A DNA stretch of 64,000 nt, from assembly GCF_028554725.1 (NCBI RefSeq), contig NC_071667.1, positions 84,234,001 through 84,298,000 of the forward strand, in the 5' to 3' direction. Positions 52,601 through 63,589 of this stretch are shown in pieces. How positions within the stretch are numbered: the stretch's first letter is position 1; every line of letters starts with the position of its first letter. This DNA comes from Zeugodacus cucurbitae. Lineage: Eukaryota; Arthropoda; Insecta; Diptera; Tephritidae. Position numbers and translations under genes: made by a program. The notes below the pieces were generated by a model, which searched no databases, was not told the origin of the DNA, and saw nothing but the letters and a program-made list of their open reading frames with translations.

Positions 52601-53997
52601 AATATGCAAATATTATATGCCAATACTCAATGAATTTCGAGATAATAAAAGTCAAATTTGTGCGCATAAAAATATGACGTATGCTTTCGAGAGGGAAGTA
52701 TCGATGGTTTACTTAGAGTGGAATATAGGGCCTCTTGGTTATATATACTTTCAGTATGAATAACTATGGAAAAATATATACATAAACTTTGAATATGAAT
52801 ATATGTCTGAGTGTTTACAAAAAGTTAAGTCATGTTCGCCAAATATATAGTTGAAATATAGTGTAATTGTGAACTCTTTGCGTCTCTCTAGAAAGTGAAC
52901 CCTTACTGAAATGATCCATTTCAACACCTTTATATATTCTGATCTGTTGATCTATACTAATTATTCTGGAAATTGTTTGTAAAATATTTATGAATTTTTT
53001 TCTCATTTATACCAATGAAGTTTTGAATATATTTTCTGTTAAAATTTTTAATTTTTTAAGATTAAAATTTTTGAGGTTATAACACAAAAATCCTAAAAAA
53101 TATTTTGGAAGGCTTGATGAGTAAGTAATTAAAACTAGAAAACTAGATCTGAATGCATACTTCTGTGCCTCAGGGTCTTCACTTATGAAGAAATCGAAGT
53201 AACGTGATATCAAATTTAAACTATAGATAACAGGTCATCTGAAATATAGTTACGCATTTATTAGGATCTCCCACAGGATCACAAATCACTTAACATGAAA
53301 AGTGATACGGATCCGGTTATATTTTTAACATACCTCATTAGATCCCGCTTTTGAGAAATGTCTTAATCAATGACCGATCAATCGGTTTCACAAAGTGGTT
53401 TATACAATTATTGGAAGCGAAATCCATTTATCGGGAAATCTATAAAGTTTCAATAACACGTCATGCGATGATCCATATTCTCTTAAAAAAATTGCAATCG
53501 ATTTCTTCGAATTTTTGCCTAACTTAAATATTTGAATATTTAGTTCTACAAATTGAAATACAAAAGTTGATTTCAACTGTTAAAAATAAATAAGAATATA
53601 GACTCTACATCCCTCTAATGGGTTTGAAGGCCACCAAAACATTCTCAAGGTTTTCATAAATTTCAATAAGGCCTTAAAATTTTGGTGGTTTTAGAGACTT
53701 TATGAACACACTTCCGGGTTAATTAGAATGAAAACCATGCTTAAACATAAAAAGTCTCGAGGTTAACATAAAACCTCAACAAAGTCTTGAGCAAAACTAG
53801 TGGTTTCAGAACTATGTTATACACATATATCCGTTTTAATCGGAACTCGAAAAATGTTTAAACCTATTTTTTTACTTAAACTAAATATATTTATAAATTA
53901 AATGTTGTACTCATTAAAAATATGAATTTCTTCTGCGCAATAACATTGTATTCTTTCTTCACAGCGAACGATGTGCCAACTCACCTGAGTCACCCAT
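49623..53997 (-). CDS. AGBL4: Cytosolic carboxypeptidase, AGBL4/CCP6 type (M14 metallocarboxypeptidase)
   Basis: Family members shorten polyglutamate chains on tubulin and other cytosolic proteins. Five exons join in phase (53997-53985, 51726-51164, 51035-50664, 50599-50284, 50218-49623), giving 619 residues. All introns are GT-AG; the three inner ones are 64-128 bp and the first is 2258 bp. Residues about 10-180 hold the CCP N-terminal domain (RPDTCNPRFRFWFNF; SSRPKWQRLPKKNVFYYRS), followed by the M14 domain. Visible catalytic elements are the zinc motif HPGD (H229, D232; the family has HPGE), NPDGV, substrate-binding DLNR (N288, R289), zinc ligand H327 in IDLHAN, and catalytic E400 in YTVEVS. 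The catalytic domain ends near GRNLARTFLHYYR (426-438). A tail of about 180 residues follows, with a basic Ser/Arg stretch at 452-471, making the protein longer than vertebrate AGBL4 (about 500 residues). The start ATG is in a 13-nt exon reading MGDS with a consensus gtgagt donor; an alternative first exon exists at 51822-51885. It is probably the orthologue of Drosophila CG31019 (from memory). The family call is secure; the exact start is less so. Confidence 0.9.
51727..53984 (-). other. Intron 1 of the AGBL4-like gene (2.26 kb)
   Basis: Bounded by a gtgagt donor next to 53985 and the acceptor CAG next to 51726. Apart from the possible alternative exon at 51822-51885 it is AT-rich and shows no long open frame or recognised transposon. 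The part at 52.1-52.6 kb is less AT-rich and could hold regulatory sites or a 5'-UTR exon, but nothing specific is visible. Confidence 0.6.
51822..51885 (-). CDS. AGBL4: Possible alternative first coding exon of the AGBL4-like gene
   Basis: On the minus strand, ATG at 51885 opens a 21-codon frame (MMFGMACDPLKHTSMYERMNE plus one base). It ends in a GT donor of weaker sequence (gtagag) and has the same splice phase as the 13-nt exon at 53985-53997, so either could join the exon at 51726. An in-frame TAG lies about 18 bases upstream of the ATG, and that TAG is also a possible acceptor AG. Using this exon would give a 636-residue protein with a different N-terminus. I prefer the distal exon because its donor is consensus and its short acidic start fits the following SEDSDGEGG better. 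This could equally be chance open sequence in intron 1. Confidence 0.3.
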
Positions 53998-56900
53998 TTT
54001 CCTTTGATATCTGCTCTAAGCCATCGCAGAGTTAAAACAAAGGCACTTTAACGATGAGTTGTGTTGTTGTTGGAATTTAATTTACTTATACGGGCATAAC
54101 ACTGCGCCGCAGGCGTTCCTCTATGCCACTGCCACACTCACATGCTCTCGAGGAGCACGAGTACACGATGCACTGTCACCGTCGCTACCGCAAGTCGGGG
54201 GGGCTTCTTAGTCTAAGCAAAAGATTATTGCGCCACTTGACTTATGAACTCGCGTGCTAGTCGTAAATTTTAATTTTGCATTTTTCGCACTGACACAGCA
54301 CAAATATATATTTTTGTCAGCATTTTATGCTAAAAATAGCTGTCGCAACACCTCACCACACGAGCACCGTGGAGCGCCGAGCTCCTGCGTCTTACGTTGA
54401 ACGTGCAACAAATGTGCTGCCGAAATCACATGTGCCGTTATGCGCTTAGACTTAGACTCATATACGAGTAAATGTGTACGTGGGCGTAACGCCAGGCACT
54501 CAGTTATCCTTCGTGAAGTGTTCGTCTCTTGCTTAGTGGCTGCAGCGCCAGCATTAGATCGCGACCGCAGGATAACCAAATCAAATCAACCTTTGGCTTT
54601 AAGGCGTTCTGCACTTTTGTGCCAGTTTCAGTTGCACTTCCGACAGCTTCACGCAACAAACACACCGAAGACAGGCGTCAGACCCAACATCTACGCCTTT
54701 TCGTGGTGACTAGCGGCGCTGTTTGGTCGATATTGAAATTTCCTCCTCACCTCGCACAACGTCACTTAGTTACCTTTCACATATGTGGGAATGTATGCGA
54801 CGGACTGCCTGTGCGCCATGTGTCGGCATTCGCTTGCATTCCTTCGCACTCGCTAACGTGACTGCTCGTATTCGATTACCATTGTTGCATTTGGCCGTGT
54901 CCTGCGTGAGTCAGTGTATTAAACACAATAAATAAGCGTCTTTTGTTCGAAGTTGAACAGTCTTAGTTCTAGTCGGTTAATAGAGTGCGTGTGAATGTGC
55001 GAAGCTCTTGTTGCAAATGGTGAAGGCGCGAGTTCGGTGTAGCTTCATGACTGGGGCAAACTTTTAACGAGGCAATTTGCTTACACATTGCCCTAGTCGC
55101 GCTTCGGCCAACATAATAGCTCCACTTTCGGTTGGCAGATGGTGTGTGCTGCTCGGTGGCTCCTAATGAATATTGATTGCTTTCAAAAATTCATTATTTT
55201 TATTTTTATTACATTATTTATTGGCTTTGCTTGCAGAAACCAGTTTTCTTTTGAATGTACAGTGCGTGTAAAAAGTTTGCGACTTAATTATGAAATGCGA
55301 TTTAAAATGGAAAAGGTTATTCCAAGAATGTGTGAGATCTATTGGCAGTTTGAAAAATAATTTTTATTGAAAATACTGAATAATAAATGTACTTCTTGAG
55401 CATAATAATTTGCCAATGAATTTTTAAAACAGAAAAGCATGTAGTACACAAATATAAATAAATAAAATTCATTGGCTTAGTCTGTAGTAGCTCCGAATAA
55501 ATCACGAAATATACGATTCAAACCACTTAATAATATTTTCTTATCAAATTGTAGCCTTGCGTACAAAAATACGTCATATTTCACATCCGAAAAACACAAA
55601 ACACTTCTAAATTATGTTTTGGCGATTCATTCAGCTGAAAAGCACAAACAATTAGCGCTATTTTGATCAAGTTCTTGACATTTAAGACTCGAAAGGTCAG
55701 TCAATTCAAAAATTCGTTATCTACAAGATGTACAATGTTTATGTAAATAATTATTTGAAGGGACTTTGGTTTAGTGAAGCCGAAATGGTACTCTGTTCTC
55801 CTTAGGGCGTGCTTAATCGAGTATGAAAAACTTTTGTTCCATAATGTATCTAACCTAAAAGATGGTGTGTTACTAAGAGGTTATTGTACTTATTAGTCGA
55901 TAGATCTACCTTACATAGATACATATTTCAACAGAGATATGAAAGAATCTTCGAAAACTACAGCCGATCGGATCAATAAAAACTTTGTATACCTTGAGCA
56001 TCGCTTCGAATATTGTTTGCTTAAATGTAGTTTTGAATTATTTTATTAAGCTTCAGTTCAATTTATACAGTTTTCTCAAAGTTTAGCAGAAAAGAAGTCT
56101 CTAAGATTTTTGCTTTAATAAATTCTGAGATCTTTAGAAGAGATAATCTCTTTGGTTACATCTTTAGGTAAATGTAAATAACCAATAATAAAAAAAGATC
56201 AATATCGATCTTCATTAAATTAATTTCTCAAGAAATAGTTTTTTAATCTATATTCCAGAGAAAAAATATTGACATAATTCAAATCTAAATTAGTTTATTA
56301 GATTAAATCCAATTATCTAGTTTATTAAGTGGCAATTCTTTTTTCATTTTCACACATTAAATACATACATATATATATGTATCAGCTGAAAAGTTGAACC
56401 TTTCAATACAAATCGCCTGAGTACACAGACGTAACAGTAACCATGACTGCCATTTACTTGAGTAACTCCCATCACTAAGATACTGGTGACGTGAGTGTGC
56501 TTCCAAACAAAATTGAGACGCCCTTCCATTAAACGAGTGTTTTCTTAAAAAAAAATATATTGCCAATCGGTTTGCAACGCTTTGTGCGCTGTTATTGTGT
56601 TATTTATGTAACACTTAATATCCATTCGTGGCATATTGACATAAACTAATAAGCATTCCAATTATCCTGTGCTCCTCGTGCACGTGACCTTCATTTAATA
56701 AAGAGCGCCCGCCACAACGCACACACCTACACAAAAAAAGAGAATGATTGTTTGGAATAGGTAGGTGTGTGTGCTTGTGTATGTGCCGCAGTCGCTTCCA
56801 TTTAATATTGACCTACCTCTGACATTTCTGTTTGGCTTTGGCTTTGACTTTTGAAGGCTTTGGCGTGTGCTGCGAGTCAGCATTGGCATAGCGTTGCATT

Positions 56901-57099
56901 TGTTGTAGTGTATCGAAGAGTAAACATTGTGACTAGCAAGGCATTCCATTCATAATTTGTCGCGCATTATGCTGTAAATAAATAATAACCCGAAAATATG
57001 AAAATACGCCACTGCTTTACTCCTGTTGCTTGTGTTGATTGTGCAGCCGAAATGAACTTGTTATGAAATGTTAACATTATCCACACTTCTACTCCACAG
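53998..57099. promoter_or_regulatory. Shared upstream region between two divergent genes
   Basis: This 3.1 kb separates the ATG of the AGBL4-like gene (minus) from the acceptor just before the first PRPSAP coding exon (plus). It must contain the minus-strand 5' UTR and promoter, and probably the promoter and a non-coding first exon of the plus-strand gene. The part at 54.0-55.1 kb is clearly more GC-rich and free of recognised repeats, and is the likeliest place for transcription starts. From 55.2 to 57.0 kb it is AT-rich. I could not identify the first-exon donor or a convincing TATA box, Inr/DPE pair or DRE. Confidence 0.5.
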
Positions 57100-57139
57100 A
57101 TTGGGCAGCGTGCGTCCACCAAAGCGTTGCAGAAGCGAA
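57100..57139 (+). other. 5' UTR part of the first PRPSAP coding exon
   Basis: A pyrimidine-rich tract ending in a CAG acceptor (57097-57099) precedes this 40-base segment and the ATG at 57140, so at least one more exon lies upstream. The segment has no stop in the coding frame. It is therefore either 5' UTR or part of a longer N-terminus. Confidence 0.6.
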
Positions 57140-60100
57140 ATGGATACGTCATCCGCTTCGGATATTGTGCTGATCCATGGCAACTCACATCCAGATCTCG
57201 CCAACAAAGTGGCCGAGCGCATGGGCATAAAGAGCGGCGGTTGCTCCGTCTTTCACAAAACCAATCGCGAGACGATGGTGGAAATCGGCGATTCGGTACG
57301 CGGCAAAGACATCTACATCATACAAACGGGCACCAAGTGAGTAGTTTTGGGATTTTTTAAATTATTGCTGAACTAATGATTTCTCCACTCTATTGTAGAG
57401 ATGCCAATAACAACATCATGGAGTTGCTCATAATGGCGTACGCTTGCCGGACATCTTCGGCGCGTTCCATAGTTGGCGTTATTCCATACCTACCCTATTC
57501 GAAGCAATGTAAAATGCGTAAACGCGGTTGCATCGTGTCGAAGTTGTTGGCGAAGGTTGCTACTTGCCTCACGTCATAGAAAAGTGTTGGAAATTTGTTT
57601 GTGGTTAGGTGGTGGTTGAGCAGTGAAGGGCCATAAGAAAAATGTTGAATTTGATTTTTTCTTTTAATTTAATTGACTCTTTAGTTTATCATAACTTTTT
57701 ACAAAGCTTAAATACTTTCACAGCATTTTGCCGCGTACCGAAATGAGTATGTATTAAAAAATTGTAAAATCTTCTTTCTGTTTGTCATGTCTTCCGTTAA
57801 ACCCAACATACTAATTGTTCTAATTAACCGTTAATACAGCGAACATTACTAATTAGCAACTTAAGTGTTTAAAGAAATGAAGGTTTACTTTGTTTCAACG
57901 AATTGTTTCATACAAATTTGCTCTCATAATACCAACTTTGTTAAAAAAGAAAGATTTTTCCTTTTTTCTGTTTTTTGTTTGAGCTCATTCCAACACTTTT
58001 CGCCCATAATTCATTAACGCTTCCATTATTCCTTTGATTATATCCTTTTGCATTTTTAGATGCTGTGCACCTCCGGCTTAACGCATATAATCACAATGGA
58101 TTTGCATCAAAAAGAGATACAAGGATTTTTCGATATACCAGTTGATAATTTGCGCGCTTCACCATTTCTGTTGCAATATATACAGGAGAGTGTATGTGCA
58201 ATTTTTGATATTACGATACATATTGAATGTGTAAAACTTGAGTATTTAGCTAGAACAAAATATGTATGAAATTAGTATCTAAAGTTATAAAGAGATTTAT
58301 AGTAATTTATCTTGCCACATTTCATTTGAAATTTACAGTTATTCATTATTTTATTATCCCCCGTTAAATTTACGTGCACTGCCATTGGTTATTTGATGAT
58401 GCTAGTGATAACTGTAATATAGTTAGATATATGTTTGATTGGCCGAGAATAATTTTCTAACTATATGTTGTCATTATATACCGATCATAACCTATATTAT
58501 TCTGCACAAGTATATTTTATATAAACAAATTGGTTATAGAATCTTATTTTATATATTTTTTTGAGAAGTCTACAAATTTCTGTTGTCGGCTTAGTCTTAA
58601 AAAATATGTTATTTTACTGAAAAATTATGATATATATTTATGAATTATTTCGTATCAGCGCTTTAACTGGCTTTGCAAGTCTCTAAGTCATAAACCGGGT
58701 TAAAAACCTGGAAGGTATAACAAAACATTAAGCCAATGTTAAACGAGTTTTTTGTTGTAAAAGATTATTGTTATTTACTATAGGTATATATATAAATTAA
58801 TCAGATGTCTAATATATCAAAAGCCACTCTTATGTGAGAGATCATCATTTCTACTGTATTCATTATCTCTTTCTAGAATTTAAGTTTCAATTTCTTACTA
58901 TCTTTATCTAACTTCGAATTTTCGATATCGAAATTCAGTTTGTCACAATTTTGTTACTTTCTCTTTTAGCTTGAACAATTTTGCACAAATACTTTTGTTG
59001 TATATAGGCAGGGAATTGAGTTAGAGGGAAACAACAACTTACAAATATCGTTTTTAAATATTGCTGACTTGTGAATTTCGTGTCATACAGTTTTCACTTA
59101 GTGATTTCGAAAGTCACAATTCAGTTATTTTAGAAACAGTCTAATTTGGCGCGATCAGCAGTCTAAAATGCACAAATTCTTACATGAGCTGGAGAATTTG
59201 TATATTTTTAGATTGCTGTTCAAGCCAAGTGCTTGAGAAATCCGAAGAAAGCAAATCAGTATAAATTCAAATAACCCGATACTTAACTTAAATGTGTCAT
59301 TTCATGCAGTGAAGTAACCCTGAAGCTTTATTTACGATGACAAAAAGCTTTTAAAGGACTGTATTTTAATCATTTCATTGCACTTACTTGTTTAGCTTTC
59401 AAAACTCGCTAAGAAAGTTCGAAAAAACTCAAAGTGTATTAAACTATATGTATCTTATTAATTAAAATTTAGCTTAATGTGGAGTGATAAGTAAGTTATC
59501 TCCCAGCTAAGTGACTTCTTTTTCTTCCTTCTTTGTTTTGCTTCCCTAATAATTTCTGTACTTATGAGGATCTTTTATTTTGCAACAGAGTTCTACAGCA
59601 TATTTATAGAAATTATTAAGTCACTGAATGGTATATTTCTATATTTGAAATTATTATTCACGTAAGAATTTGAAAATTCTTTGCTAAAATCCATCCAAAA
59701 TCTTACAGATCCCTGACTACCGCAATTCGGTGATTGTGGCGCGTAATCCCAACAGCGCCAAGAAGGCGACATCGTACGCCGAACGCTTGCGACTCGCCAT
59801 CGCAGTCATACACGGCGAACAGAAGGAGGCCGAAAGTGACGAGGTCGACGGGCGCTATTCACCGCCGCCAGTGAGGTGAGTCAATGCACATTTTGTGTAG
59901 AAATATTTCACGTTTGCACTATCACAGCTAGCATAGATCGCGTGTACTTGCCACATTTTGTACATATGTATGAATGCAACTTGTAACTTGTAATATACTC
60001 TGTACATAAATGAGCACATCCTCCTCATTGGCATAACTAATTATTAATTGCTTATTATTATTATTATTTTTTTATTTTTTTCGCATATCATTGTTGTAAA

Positions 60101-62949
60101 GAAAATTAATTGTATTAAATTTTGGTTAAAATTTAAATTATGTAGTATTAATATTGTCAAAATTTAGAATGTAATTTGTACCATTTGAATTTATTGATAA
60201 AAGTATGTTTTACTTACACAAACAACTGCTAAATCGTTGTCATTTATCATTTTCACATTAACCTCACTTTATCCAAACTTTAAATGTGTGTCTGAGTGTG
60301 TTCATTTCTTAGATCGTTCATTTTATGTAAATAATGCGCTTAAATTGAAACTATGGCTTCCAAAAAGAAATATAGATTTGTAAATTAATTTTATTAAATT
60401 CTAATATAATCACTTCTCTTCTTATATTTTCCTTTAACCAACTGTTATACAAATGTATCTTCAAAAATATATCTTCTCTGACTTCTGCAAAGTACATTTC
60501 AACTTCCAAATTCATTAATTGAGTATGTACTAGTACAATAATGACCGACAATTAACTATTTGCAAATGATTTTGTTGGTTTTGAGCTTTACCGTTGAGTA
60601 ACTTATAACTTATGCCCTCTGCATGCTTTCGTATGAGTTCAACTTGAAAAAGCATGCAATTAAATGTTTAATTCAAAATTTTTTTAGTCTTACAAGCTTT
60701 CGTATTCGAGATTGAGCTTATTATGCATGCAATAGCGGATTCTTGTGAATTTTGAGTATGAATAATGTTATATGACGAAACTGTTTTGAACTCAAAAAAC
60801 GTTCAAAAAACTTAGCCACACATTTCAACACTCGTCACAGCATTTTAACAGCTCTCAAGTCTTTATGCAATTAGTGATTGACAGAATAGTGGAATGAGAA
60901 TTTTGTTTTTCATTTGAATTGGCTGTTAGTTTTGGAGATTTTGTTTCCGATTTATGTCTTGATTGTTAGAGTTCACTCTCGTGATGTCGTACTACTAATT
61001 GCAGCTTCTTTTACATTATTTTGATTGCTACTTTGTTTGAATATTATTTGTGAAACCTGACACACACAAAAGCTTTAATTCATTTTAGGTCATAGGTCAT
61101 TAGTGCTGATGAGTATTTTCTTGAAAATATGTAGACAGCTTATTCAAGGGAATGTTCCTGTTTAACTCTTTAACAAAAAAATTTAATAATAAATTATAAT
61201 TTTTAGATTGAAAGATCAAATTCCAACACAAATTAATAACACTATTCCCCAAATTCGACTTTTTTCCGGGTATTGGACCAAATATTTGGATTTTTTAGTA
61301 GCTATATCCTAATGTTGCCACCGAAAATGTCACGAACTCCCACTAACTCTCTAAAATTTTGAAGATTAAATGGGAGTTAGCAAACGGAGTTAACTGAGAT
61401 AACTCTCGAAATAACCCCGATTAAAGCAGTTAATCCGATTTAACGCCGCCGTCTGTCAGGGGTATAAGTCAGTTCGAAAAATTAAATTTCTTTACCAAAA
61501 CTTATCTATTTAGTGAATTTCATTATAGATAAATTAAATAGAGTTGAGCTTGAATCTTTTCCATTCACTCTCCAAAAAGAGAAAATACCAAATGCCGAAC
61601 AAGACTTATATGCTAAGTCTTTCTATAATTATAATTATAATATAATATACTTCTTAGGTTAGGTAATCTCATCTATTTCACGATTTATAGTAGCAAGTTG
61701 CATAAATGTTAAGAGCAATTTCTTTGAGCCACACCACACAGTAGTCACAGCAGCGCATACATATATTTTACTTAGTTTGTTGAATTGTTTGTGTTGCTTT
61801 ACATTGATTTTGAGTATCGTTACTTGATGTTTTGAATTTTGCTATACGTTGATGAAAATTTTGAGATTTTTCTTTTTCTTTTTTGCTACATATACGAGTA
61901 CGCTCTTTTTCGTATATAAGTATCATAGAGTTTAAGCGAAATTTTATTATCTACAACAAAAAAAAAACGAAACGAAAACGAACAAAATTTTTTTCTTTAT
62001 CTGTTTATCAGTACATATAGCGATTTGATAGGAAATACAGTTGAAATGTGCTCCTGTTCTCCTAGGTTTGTATTGATTTTCTTTTAAAATAAAACAAAAA
62101 ATCTTATAACGGTCCATATGTATATTTTTATACGCATTTCTCTACTTGGTTTCACACTGAAAACATAAAACGAAATTTGCTCATGTTTGCTTTCACTAAA
62201 AACCAACTCATTTTGTACAACATATCAAAAACTTTTTGCATTACAACAACAATAATTCTTTCGTCATCATCACTAAATCTCATACATATTAAACCTAAAC
62301 CTAACTACAAAATAATCATTGCACAAACTCGTACATAACAATAACTTAACAACAACAAACAATAATACAAAACACCACTGGCAACTTCCAATTCACCACT
62401 ACAGCAACAGCCGTGCGCGCACGATCAGCGTGTCGGTGGGCGTGCCGGAGCACCCACCGAAGGTCAAACCGCCACTAACCATTGTCGGTGATGTCAAGGG
62501 ACGCATAGCGATTATGGTGGTAAGTACCATTTTGGCGTTCTAAGTAGATGGGATTGTTATGGAGTGGTCACTTTCTTTACCTCCAGGACGATCTAATCGA
62601 CGATGTGCAGGCTTTCGTTGATGCAGCATCGTTGCTGAAGGAGAACGGCGCATGCAAAGTTTACTTATTGGCTACACACGGTCTGCTCAGCTCAGATGCA
62701 CCCAGACTGATCGAGGAGTCCTCCATCGATGAGGTGAGCACAAATCGAATTGCGCACATGAAGTTAATATTAATTTTATATTCCGCACAGGTTGTTGTTA
62801 CCAATACCATTCCACACGAGATTCAAAAGCTGCAGTGTCATAAGATCAAAACCATTGACATTTCCATACTGATTGCCGAGGCTATACGTCGCATACACAA
62901 TAAGGAGTCCATGTCATATCTCTTCCGCAATGTAACGCTGGAGGATTAA
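57140..62949 (+). CDS. PRPSAP2: Phosphoribosyl-pyrophosphate synthetase-associated protein (PRPSAP type)
   Basis: PRPSAPs are PRPP synthetase paralogues without known catalytic activity that bind and restrain the active subunits in cytosolic complexes, limiting PRPP for nucleotide synthesis. Seven exons join in phase (57140-57336, 57399-57555, 58060-58191, 59709-59875, 62405-62519, 62587-62733, 62791-62949), giving 357 residues, close to human PRPSAP1/2 (about 356-369). The N-terminal phosphoribosyltransferase-like domain (about 9-160) shows KTNRETMVEIGDSVRGKDIY, the PYLPYSKQCKMRKRG segment and SGLTHIITMDLHQKEIQGFF. The second domain runs from about 163 to 353. Between them lies the PRPSAP-specific insertion (about 200-242) with RYSPPPV. 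The PRPP-binding loop is degenerate (VDDLIDDVQAF), as in PRPSAPs rather than active PRPS. ATG 57140 fits family alignments, but the frame stays open back to the acceptor at 57099, so an N-terminally extended isoform is possible. The Drosophila orthologue is probably CG2246 (from memory). PRPSAP1 versus PRPSAP2 is not a meaningful distinction in insects. Confidence 0.93.
59876..62404 (+). other. Intron 4 of the PRPSAP gene (2.5 kb)
   Basis: It starts with a consensus gtgagt donor and ends in the acceptor ACTACAG, splitting a Ser codon inside the PRPSAP-specific linker. It is AT-rich throughout. A GC-richer block at about 61.23-61.47 kb looks like an inserted mobile element. I found no further exon that keeps the frame. 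Confidence 0.7.
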
Positions 62950-63188
62950 GTGTGCACACAGTTGAACCGTTTTTCTAGCGAAACAATATCTGATGCTGAT
63001 GTTGTTGTTCATAATTATGTTCGAACAATAGTGATGATAATGGTGATGGTGTGCGTTGTTTATTATGGAAATGAAAAACGTGCACAAATCTTACTTACAA
63101 ACATATTGTAGCGCATTATCATGATTATTTTTATATGCATAGCGTAAGATTTTTTGTTTGTTTTAATTTTCTAAATTTATCGTTAATC

Positions 63189-63206
63189 ACTTGCGCATGC
63201 GCAAGT
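63189..63206. promoter_or_regulatory. Perfect 18-bp palindrome containing an NRF-1/Ewg-type site
   Basis: ACTTGCGCATGCGCAAGT is its own reverse complement and contains TGCGCATGCGCA, the consensus bound by vertebrate NRF-1 and Drosophila Erect wing. It lies 240 bases after the PRPSAP stop, in its probable 3' UTR or just beyond, surrounded by AT-rich DNA. It could be a transcription-factor site or an RNA hairpin in the mRNA; binding is inferred only from sequence. Confidence 0.5.
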
Positions 63207-63302
63207 AGTTTATACAAAACAAAATTCTTCATAACCTTAAATGTTTAAAAGCGTTCAAGTGAATTAATATCCCCGAAGAGTTTGCGGTAAAGAAAGAGAA
63301 AA

Positions 63303-63589
63303 AATAAATTAAATATATTACACTGAATGAAGCCAGTCCCCGTAGTTTCCGGTATCCCAACGTTTTTCCGAATAAATTGTAAATTGAACTTGTATATCTA
63401 AGTAAGTTTTTAGTTCCGCATTATGGCAAGAGAGATCATTGTACCCCCCATTCTCGTATTGAAAATTGTGAATAAATAAATAAATAACACTTATATATGC
63501 ATAATTACATATATGCGAATTAGAAATATTGCGATTGCAGATGTTTTCGCGAACATTGTAGAAATAATCAGCTTTATTTTACTAATAAA
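63303..63589 (+). promoter_or_regulatory. Candidate poly(A) signals of the PRPSAP gene
   Basis: AATAAA hexamers occur at 63303-63308, 63371-63376, 63471-63476 and 63584-63589, giving possible 3' UTRs of about 0.4-0.65 kb. The used site cannot be chosen from sequence alone. Confidence 0.45.

Noticed and set aside
59920..59940. TATCACAGCTAGC resembling the miR-2/miR-13 seed
   Set aside because: Only the first nine bases match the family and no complementary arm is found upstream, so no precursor hairpin is supported.
62041..62065. 25-base microexon candidate in PRPSAP intron 4 (between an ACAG acceptor and a gtttgt donor)
   Set aside because: Joined to the preceding exon it gives an immediate TGA stop and breaks the otherwise perfect phase of the direct splice.
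57140..62949. Calling the PRPSAP gene an active PRPP synthetase
   Set aside because: The PRPP-binding loop is degenerate (VDDLIDDVQAF) and the PRPSAP-specific insertion is present, so the non-catalytic associated protein fits better.
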